Source: an uncultured Planctomycetaceae bacterium
Lineage (GTDB): Bacteria; Planctomycetota; Planctomycetia; Pirellulales; Pirellulaceae
NCBI GenBank assembly: GCA_903921945.1
Contig: CAIXSC010000384.1
Location: 1-6,264 of the forward strand
Reading direction: 5' to 3'
Length of the DNA stretch: 6,264 bases
Shown here piece by piece: positions 1 through 5,331 of this stretch. The notes beneath the pieces were generated by a model, which worked only from the letters and a program-made list of their open reading frames with translations, had not been told where the DNA came from and searched no databases. Made by a program: the position numbers and the translations under genes. How positions within the stretch are numbered: position 1 is the stretch's first letter; each line of letters begins with the position of its first letter.

Positions 1-399
1 CATCTTCTGGATTTTCGTCTTTTCTTTGGTGGTCGTGCCGTCTGGTTGCGAAAACTGGCTCATCCAGCGTTCGATGTTCGCTTCCACGCCGCCGCCCGCT
101 CCCATCACGGTAAAGCGGCCGTCGACGGTCTCGCCGCCGACCGGCGGCACCGAGAACTCGTGCTCGACAATGCGACTACGCGGCGGTTTACGGACCCAGG
201 CTTCGGGAGCCATCACGACCAATTTGCCCTCGGCCAGCAAAACTTCCCGACTGCCTTTGTCAGCCGCCTTTTCCTGCGCCTTTTCCTGAGCCGCAACCGG
301 CGACTCGACGCTCGACACAAGTGCCAACGCGACCGCGATCCATGCCGCTGCCGGCGTCGCCACGATGCCGCCCACCAGCCGACTTGCCACCCAACCCAT
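1..399 (-). CDS. Exported planctomycete protein of unknown function, N-terminal part
   Basis: The first 133 codons of a gene that leaves the window at its left edge; the reading frame is open from 399 to base 1. The start is the ATG at 399: an in-frame TAA lies at 408..406, so no earlier start is possible, and a GGGAG sits 9 bases upstream. Residues about 15-31 are hydrophobic (AAAWIAVALALV) and are followed by P-V-A-A before Gln38, a good signal peptidase I site, so the protein is probably exported. After the signal comes a short Gln-Glu-Lys-Ala-rich stretch (38-46) and then a compact domain with LVVMAPEAW (60-68), HEFSVPP (80-86) and FTVMGAGGGVEANIERW (96-112). From memory, similar exported proteins of unknown function occur in planctomycetes, but I cannot name a family. 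It lies 108 bases downstream of the zinc-ribbon/GYF_2 gene on the same strand and may be co-transcribed with it. Function is not assigned. Confidence 0.82.
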   Translation of the reverse strand, partial: MGWVASRLVGGIVATPAAAWIAVALALVSSVESPVAAQEKAQEKAADKGSREVLLAEGKLVVMAPEAWVRKPPRSRIVEHEFSVPPVGGETVDGRFTVMGAGGGVEANIERWMSQFSQPDGTTTKEKTKIQKM

Positions 400-408
400 A
401 CGAAGTTA

Positions 409-413
409 CTCCC
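409..413 (-). promoter_or_regulatory. Shine-Dalgarno site of the exported protein
   Basis: GGGAG on the minus strand, 9 bases before the ATG at 399. It is one of the few clear ribosome binding sites in the window, and together with the in-frame TAA at 408..406 it fixes the start of that gene. Confidence 0.6.
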
Positions 414-507
414 GCGTGAAACCAACTGAAGGATGATCGAAACAAAACAGTGCGAAGGCCTTAGCAAGGCATGCGGCGTTCGGAATTTGGCCGAGCCCCA
501 GAGGCCG

Positions 508-2034
508 CTAATTAGACCGGATTACGTAAACGAGAACAACCATCATCCCCGCCGCAACGATGGCCATCAGCAACACGAAAACCAATCCCCAATGCGAAGA
601 TTTCGGACGCGGCAAGTTCGCTCGCGTGTCCACGACGGGAGACGCCGACGCGTTGCTGGTAAGTGATCGGGACAATCCGTGACCGGCGCCCAGTCCCGCA
701 TCGGGGCCCTTGAGCAACTGGCCTCCAGCGCTGGCGGTCGCGCCGCTGGCAGTCGCGCCGCTGGGGGCCGCTGCCGTCGTCCCGGCGACTCCGGGGAGCA
801 AGCCGCCGGCCTTTTTCCAGTCCGACCAGCCTTCGCGCCATACCATCGATTCGGCACTCACCCGGCCTTCCCCAATCCACTGACGCATCAGGACCGCGTC
901 GGCCGGCCCAAATTGGCCGCCAGCGGGTGGCCGCACATACCATTTCGCCTGGGGCGCTTCGACAAGCGGATCGAGTGGGGCGGGGGTTGGCGCGGCGGGC
1001 ATGGGAGACAATGGCAGCGACGTTGGCAAAGCACCGGTAAACGCGTGCGGCACTGCGGAAGGGGTCGGGGCAACGCCTCCCGCGACAACTCCCGGGAACG
1101 CTCCGGCCAAGCCCCCAGGCGTAACCCCCGGCATCGCGCCGGGAATCGCGCTAGGCATCGCGCCAGGCATCGCACCGGGAATCGCGCTAGGCGTCGCGCC
1201 AGGCAACGCGCCGGGAATCGTGCCGGGAATCGCACGTGGATTCGCGCTGGGCAACGCACCCGGCATCGCGCCCGGCATCGCGCTGGAGTTAGCGCCAGGA
1301 CTGGCCCCTGGTACGAGCCCTGGGAATGGATAGGCGCCGGGCAACGGGTTGGGCGTCGCGGCCGCGGCAATACCAGTTCCGAACGCGGCTGCGGGAAAAC
1401 CAGGCACTGCGGCCCCAGCCGTTCGCAGGAGCGGGTTGGCCGGGTTGGCGGCTGCGGCAGCCGGCATGTTCGCGGCGGTTGCCACGGCGACCGTCGCCGT
1501 TGGTTGCGCGTTTGGTGTGGCGGTTGGTGTTGCTGCCGGTATCCCTGCCGAGGCGTTCGCTGGGACGGCGGTTGGAAAACTGGTTGGAAAACCGGTCGGC
1601 GAGGCGGTCGGCGAGGCAGCCGTTGCGTGGAGCGAGTTGGGACTGGCGGAGGGAAACGCCGACGGGTAAGCGGAGGGAAAGCCTGCGGGAAAGGCCGACG
1701 GCGACGCGGCGGGCGACGCGGCGGCCGAAGAAAACGCGGGGGAAATTCCGCCGGGAAACGCTGCCGGCGAGTTCGCTGCTGTTGAGTTCGGCGCTAACGA
1801 GTTCGCTGCTGGCGAGATCGGACCCGGGGCACCGTCGTCCGCATCGTCGTCCTGCGGCAAGTGGCCCGGTCCAAACTGCTGGGACTGTCCGATCGACATT
1901 GTCCGCTGATTCGGGGTGCTCATCAGCGGCACGACAAACCGTTCGCCACATTCCGGGCAGACGCCCTTTTTGCCGGCCAGGAACGATTTGACATTTAACT
2001 TGTGGCCGTGCGGACAGAGAAACTTGATGCCCAT
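508..2034 (-). CDS. Zinc-ribbon / repeat-linker / GYF_2 tail-anchored membrane protein
   Basis: A 508-residue protein of unknown function. The frame is open further upstream (ATG at 2166), but I chose the ATG at 2034 because the zinc ribbon begins exactly there (MGIKFLCPHGHK) and the 44 extra residues look like translated promoter DNA. Domains in order: zinc ribbon 1-36 with C7, H11 (or H9), C26 and C29; a short acidic stretch QDDDADD (61-67); a very long Ala/Pro/Ser/Gly linker (about 70-360) largely made of four-residue repeats; a GYF_2 (DUF4339) domain at about 364-413 with W365-Y366, F375-G-P, W386, W399, W403 and W406; a second low-complexity linker (414-478); and a membrane segment at about 483-505 that ends three residues before the stop. 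There is no signal peptide, so it should be tail-anchored with the zinc ribbon and GYF_2 domain in the cytoplasm. GYF_2 domains are thought to bind peptides, often proline-rich ones; the linker itself is proline-rich, so self-binding is conceivable. The stop is TAG at 510..508. Confidence 0.85.
   Translation of the reverse strand: MGIKFLCPHGHKLNVKSFLAGKKGVCPECGERFVVPLMSTPNQRTMSIGQSQQFGPGHLPQDDDADDGAPGPISPAANSLAPNSTAANSPAAFPGGISPAFSSAAASPAASPSAFPAGFPSAYPSAFPSASPNSLHATAASPTASPTGFPTSFPTAVPANASAGIPAATPTATPNAQPTATVAVATAANMPAAAAANPANPLLRTAGAAVPGFPAAAFGTGIAAAATPNPLPGAYPFPGLVPGASPGANSSAMPGAMPGALPSANPRAIPGTIPGALPGATPSAIPGAMPGAMPSAIPGAMPGVTPGGLAGAFPGVVAGGVAPTPSAVPHAFTGALPTSLPLSPMPAAPTPAPLDPLVEAPQAKWYVRPPAGGQFGPADAVLMRQWIGEGRVSAESMVWREGWSDWKKAGGLLPGVAGTTAAAPSGATASGATASAGGQLLKGPDAGLGAGHGLSRSLTSNASASPVVDTRANLPRPKSSHWGLVFVLLMAIVAAGMMVVLVYVIRSN
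1114..1281 (-). repeat. 14 tandem 12-base units coding for (A-x-P-G/S) repeats
   Basis: In-frame tandem array inside the GYF_2 protein, residues 252-307. Each unit codes for a tetrad of the form A-(M/I/L/T/N)-P-(G/S/R), with the first residue T or V in two units. The second position varies most; the proline is invariant over 14 units. The pattern fades on both sides (roughly 1108..1335) into looser P-G spacing. Every unit is a multiple of three bases, so copy-number change keeps the frame. Confidence 0.9.
1139..1210 (-). repeat. 36-base direct repeat, two adjacent copies
   Basis: Bases 1139..1174 and 1175..1210 match at 33 of 36 positions by hand comparison. Each copy spans three 12-base units. 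The higher similarity over 36 bases than between neighbouring 12-base units suggests that three units were duplicated together fairly recently. Confidence 0.85.
1561..1698 (-). repeat. Second tetrad-repeat block, (S-A-F-P) and (T-x-F-P) units
   Basis: Codes for residues 113-158 of the GYF_2 protein. Residues 113-132 are five tetrads of the form S/A-A/G-F/Y/S-P, and residues 140-158 continue with a P-T-x-x rhythm (ASPTASPTGFPTSFPTAVP). The proline keeps a four-residue spacing as in the later A-x-P-G block, but with aromatic residues in the variable position. A short non-repeat stretch (133-139) separates the two halves. Confidence 0.75.
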
Positions 2035-2074
2035 CGAACGTCCGATTCGTGAGGGAAAGGCGAACTCGCCATCG

Positions 2075-2103
2075 ATTATATTGATCCCTCGGTAAGAAAA
2101 CAG
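2075..2103 (-). promoter_or_regulatory. Candidate sigma-70-type promoter for the GYF_2 gene
   Basis: On the minus strand there is an exact TATAAT at 2080..2075, about 40 bases before the ATG at 2034. At a 17-base spacing the -35 position reads CTGTTT (2103..2098), a poor match to TTGACA. This is the clearest AT-rich island in an otherwise GC-rich region. Placed here, the promoter only makes sense if translation starts at 2034 rather than 2166. It is a pattern match only; planctomycete promoters are not well defined. Confidence 0.35.
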
Positions 2104-2172
2104 TTCCGCCGCAGCCAGCCGATCCGTTGCCGGGTCGCACCACCTCCGCCCCCCCATTGGAACCACCGCACT

Positions 2173-2754
2173 ATGGCTCGAAAGTCTTCGCGCCGGGAAG
2201 AGGAAATCCCGGAAATCGCGGTTGTCGGCGACCTATCCGAGTCCGAATCCAGCGTTGTCGACAAGCTGCTGGAGGTGCCCGAGGGCGGCCGCTGCACGCT
2301 GTACTTCGATTGTCCGGGCGGCGGCGCCTACACCGCCATTTCGCTGCTCACCCTGATGACCGTTCGTCGGCTCAACGCCACCGGGATCGTGACCGGCGAA
2401 TGTTCATCGGCCGCCCTCTGGCCGCTTGCCGCGTGCCGTCGCCGCGTCGTCACGCCGTTCAGCGTGCTGCTCTTCCACCCGTTGAAATGGCAGAGCGAAG
2501 AGAATATCGGCTTGGCCGAAGCCCGCGAATGGGCCCGGCATTTTGAACACCTCGAGCAGGACATGGATCGGCTGCTTGCGATGTATTTTGCCATGCCGTA
2601 TGAACACTTGCTCGGCTGGATGCAGCCCGGGCGCTACGTCAGCGGCCGCGAGTTCGCGGCCGCCGGACTCGCCGAAATGCTCGACCTCGCTGGCAAGGAC
2701 AACCCGCTCATTCGCGAGCCAAACTCGCCGACCCCGAAAGGGACCCGCGCATGA
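2173..2754 (+). CDS. ClpP-like serine protease homologue (Clp/crotonase fold) with altered catalytic triad
   Basis: A 193-residue protein, about the length of ClpP, the barrel-forming peptidase of the Clp proteases. Read against E. coli ClpP from memory, the order of elements agrees: IAVVGDLSE (15-23) for the first strand; YFDCPGGGAYTA (44-55) for the Ser-Pro-Gly-Gly oxyanion loop; GECSSAALWPLAA (75-87) for GQAASMGAFLL, placing the nucleophile at Ser79; PFSVLLFHP (95-103) for PNSRVMIHQP, placing the base at His102; a handle-like helix at about 114-140; and PGRYVSGREFAAAGL (152-166) for RDRFLSAPEAVEYGL. In that last, ungapped match the catalytic Asp of ClpP falls on Gly153. It may work as a Ser-His dyad, recruit another acid, or be inactive. 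No signal peptide is present, so it is probably cytoplasmic. The ATG at 2173 is the first in frame after the divergent region; its ribosome site is weak. Its end overlaps the next gene by ATGA. It may be a second, specialised copy beside a housekeeping ClpP elsewhere in the genome. Confidence 0.87.
   Translation: MARKSSRREEEIPEIAVVGDLSESESSVVDKLLEVPEGGRCTLYFDCPGGGAYTAISLLTLMTVRRLNATGIVTGECSSAALWPLAACRRRVVTPFSVLLFHPLKWQSEENIGLAEAREWARHFEHLEQDMDRLLAMYFAMPYEHLLGWMQPGRYVSGREFAAAGLAEMLDLAGKDNPLIREPNSPTPKGTRA
2739..2743 (+). promoter_or_regulatory. Shine-Dalgarno site of the PSCyt1/DUF1549/DUF1553 gene
   Basis: AGGGA lies 7 bases before the ATG at 2751, inside the last codons of the ClpP-like gene. 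With the ATGA stop/start overlap at 2751..2754 it supports both the chosen start and translational coupling of the two genes. Confidence 0.5.
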
Positions 2755-5327
2755 CGCCACGCATTCGTCACCAAGCTTTGCCGTGCTCCGGTCGGCACGT
2801 CCTCTCTTTCCTCGCCGCCACTCGACTGGCTAGAGCGATCGGATTGGCCGGGCTATTCGGCCTGACCGGATTGCTTGGGTTATTCGCAAGCCACCCGCGG
2901 CCAGTATCGGCGGCTGCGAACGACGATTTTTTCGAACAGAAAATCCGACCGCTGCTCGTGGCCCATTGCCTGGAATGCCACGGCAGTGACGCGCGGAAGC
3001 GGCAGGCTGGCCTGCGGCTCGACTCGCGAGCCGGCTGGGCGCAGGGCGGGGATTCCGGGCCGGCGATTGTGCCCGGTGAACCGGAACGCAGTCTGCTGAT
3101 TGCCGCGGTGCGTCACGCCGACTCGGCGCCGAAAATGCCGCCGAAAGGCAAACTGAGCGCCGCGCAGATCGCCGACTTGGAAACGTGGGTGAAAGAGGGC
3201 GCGGCCGATCCGCGACAGGCCCCGGCAGCGGACGGCAGCGAGGGAAAACCAATGGCCCGAGGGCCGCTGACCATAGCCGAAGGCCGTGAATTCTGGTCTT
3301 TCCGGCCACTCGCCGATCCGCCCATGCCGACGGTGAAAGCCACCCGATGGCCCCGAAACTCGATCGACTTTTTTCTGTTGGCCCGCTGGGAAGCGGCAGG
3401 ACTTGTTCCCGCTCCGGACGCCGATCCGCAGACGCTGTTGCGGCGAGCCGCGTTCGATCTAACGGGCCTGCCGCCAGAGCCCGCGCTGTTGGAGTCGTTT
3501 CTGGCCGCTCCTTCGCCCCAAGCGTTCGCCTTGGCGATCGATCGTTTGCTCGATTCAACGCGTTATGGCGAACGCTGGGGCCGTCATTGGTTGGATGTGG
3601 TGCGTTACGCCGACACCAGCGGCAATGCGTCGGACTACCCGGTGCCCCAAGCCCACCGCTATCGCGACTGGGTCGTACGCGCCGTCCAACGCGATTTGCC
3701 GTACGACGAATTCCTGCGACGGCAGATTGCCGGCGATCTGCTGCCGGCAGCCTCGCCCGCCGAGCGTCAGGAGAATCTGATCGCGACCGGTTACCTAGCG
3801 ATCGCGCGACGGTTCGGCGGAAGTCGCGATGGCGAGCACCACCTGACGATCGAGGACGCGATCGACAATCTCGGAAAGGCCGTTCTGGGAGCGACCGTTT
3901 CGTGCGCTCGCTGCCATGACCACAAATTCGATCCGTTCACGACGCGCGACTACTACGCGTGGTACGGGATTTTCGAGAGCACGCGGTTTCCGTTCCCAGG
4001 GGCCGAAGCGGACAAGAAGCAGGCCGATTTCGTTCCGTTGATCAGCCCGGAGGAAATCGAACGGCTCGTCGCTCCGCATCGCGAGAAACTCGCCGCGCTC
4101 GACGCCGAAATCAAGCAACGGGAACTGGCCGAGTCGGAAGCGAAGAAGTTGCCGGAGGGACCCGACAAAAAGACGGCCGTCGACGCCGCCGTCGCCCAAT
4201 TGGCGGACGCGCGAAAGCGACGCGCGGCGGCCGTCAACGAGTCGCCGCCGATTGACGACGCGTACGCGGTCGCCGAGGGAAAACCGGCGAATACCCGCCT
4301 CCAACTGCGTGGCGATCCCAAGCGATTGGGAGACGAAGTGCCACGCCGCTTCCTCGAAGTGCTCGGCGGCCAACCATTGCCGCCTGACGCTCAGGGAAGC
4401 GGCCGGCGGGAACTCGCCGAATGGCTCGTCAGCCCCGCGAATCCGCTTCCCGCCCGGGTCTTCGTCAATCGCGTCTGGCTGCATCATTTTGGTCGCGGCA
4501 TCGTGGCGACTCCAAATGATTTCGGAGTCCGCGGCCAGCCGCCAACTCACCCGGATTTGCTGGAGCATCTCGCCTCCGGCTTCATTCGCGACGGCTGGTC
4601 GCTCAAGGCGCTCCACCGCCGCATCCTGCTCTCGCGAGCTTGGCAGTTGGCGAGCCAATCCGTCGATAGCAGCGACGCGAACGAATCGAAGGATACGGTC
4701 GGGGCCAGTGCGGTTCGACGAACAGCCGACCTTCAAGCCAATGTGGCAAAGGACCCGACCAACGCGTTGGGGTGGCGGTTTGAGCGTCGTCGCTTGGATG
4801 CCGAAGCGATTCGCGACACGCTGCTGTGGGTGGGTGGAGAATTGGACGAATCGCCAGCCGGCGCTCACCCGTTTCCTCCTCGCCATACGTGGGGCTGGAC
4901 GCAACACAATCCGTTTGTCGCGGTCTACGAATCCAATCGCCGCAGCCTGTACTTGATGCAATCGCGGCTCAAACGCCATTCGTATCTCGCGCTCTTTGAC
5001 GGCGCCGACCCGAGTTCCAGCACCGGTATGCGTTCGCCCAGCACCACCCCGCTGCAAGCGCTGTTCGCGTTGAACGACCCGCTGGCGCATCGCGTGGCTG
5101 CGAACGTGGCGACGCGCGCGATGGGCGCCGGTAGCGATGACTCGTCGCGCATCGATGCCGCCTGCCGATTGGTCTGGAGCCGCCCGGCAACTCCAGCGGA
5201 ACTCGCGGACTGCTCCGCGTTCCTTGCAGCCTACCGGCAGCGACTGACACCGACCGATGATCGACAAGTGTGGTCCGCGATGGCGCGCGCTCTTCTAGCC
5301 AGCAACGAATTCCTTTATGTGGACTGA
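2751..5327 (+). CDS. Exported PSCyt1-PSCyt2(DUF1549)-PSD1(DUF1553) protein
   Basis: An 858-residue planctomycete-type protein with the full family architecture. An Arg-rich N-terminus (1-28) leads into a Gly/Leu-rich hydrophobic segment (29-46) and P-V-S-A-A-A (51-56), which fits signal peptide cleavage or, less likely, a membrane anchor. PSCyt1 (about 58-150) carries the c-type haem motif CLECH (73-77) and a likely axial Met129 in KMPPKGKLS. PSCyt2/DUF1549 (about 203-410) contains FDLTGLPP (235-242), RYGERWGRHWLDVVRYADT (271-289) and a second CxxCH, CARCHDHKFDP (385-395). A charged, probably helical linker rich in Glu, Lys and Ala follows (431-495). PSD1/DUF1553 (about 549 to near the end) shows NRVWLHHFGRGIV (573-585), DFGVRG (590-595), RRRLDAEAIRD (679-689) and the C-terminal SNEFLYVD. 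The family is uncharacterised; haem binding is inferred from the motifs. It overlaps the ClpP-like gene by 4 bases and is followed after 4 bases by DUF1501, its usual partner. It appears complete. Confidence 0.96.
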   Translation: MTPRIRHQALPCSGRHVLSFLAATRLARAIGLAGLFGLTGLLGLFASHPRPVSAAANDDFFEQKIRPLLVAHCLECHGSDARKRQAGLRLDSRAGWAQGGDSGPAIVPGEPERSLLIAAVRHADSAPKMPPKGKLSAAQIADLETWVKEGAADPRQAPAADGSEGKPMARGPLTIAEGREFWSFRPLADPPMPTVKATRWPRNSIDFFLLARWEAAGLVPAPDADPQTLLRRAAFDLTGLPPEPALLESFLAAPSPQAFALAIDRLLDSTRYGERWGRHWLDVVRYADTSGNASDYPVPQAHRYRDWVVRAVQRDLPYDEFLRRQIAGDLLPAASPAERQENLIATGYLAIARRFGGSRDGEHHLTIEDAIDNLGKAVLGATVSCARCHDHKFDPFTTRDYYAWYGIFESTRFPFPGAEADKKQADFVPLISPEEIERLVAPHREKLAALDAEIKQRELAESEAKKLPEGPDKKTAVDAAVAQLADARKRRAAAVNESPPIDDAYAVAEGKPANTRLQLRGDPKRLGDEVPRRFLEVLGGQPLPPDAQGSGRRELAEWLVSPANPLPARVFVNRVWLHHFGRGIVATPNDFGVRGQPPTHPDLLEHLASGFIRDGWSLKALHRRILLSRAWQLASQSVDSSDANESKDTVGASAVRRTADLQANVAKDPTNALGWRFERRRLDAEAIRDTLLWVGGELDESPAGAHPFPPRHTWGWTQHNPFVAVYESNRRSLYLMQSRLKRHSYLALFDGADPSSSTGMRSPSTTPLQALFALNDPLAHRVAANVATRAMGAGSDDSSRIDAACRLVWSRPATPAELADCSAFLAAYRQRLTPTDDRQVWSAMARALLASNEFLYVD

Positions 5328-5331
5328 TCCG

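Noticed and set aside
458..470. A 5-base perfect stem with 3-base loop (GCCTT/AAGGC) between the two minus-strand genes, with a T-rich run (TGTTTTGTTT) further downstream on the minus strand.
   Set aside because: The stem is too short and the T-run begins about 9 bases away, so it does not qualify as an intrinsic terminator.
1114..1281. Tandem repeats that could be mistaken for a CRISPR-like array.
   Set aside because: The units are contiguous 12-mers in a coding frame without spacers; they code for A-x-P-G tetrads.
679..1785. Long plus-strand open frames (368 residues, and a 110-residue periodic one at 1001..1333) opposite the GYF_2 gene.
   Set aside because: They lie antisense to the repeat array. 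Their open length and periodicity follow from the 12-base repeats and high GC; the protein is Arg/Gly-rich noise with no domain.
3795..5267. A 490-residue minus-strand open frame opposite the PSCyt1/DUF1549/DUF1553 gene.
   Set aside because: The plus-strand frame has unmistakable family motifs throughout. The antisense frame is Arg-rich with no recognisable domain, as expected in GC-rich coding DNA.
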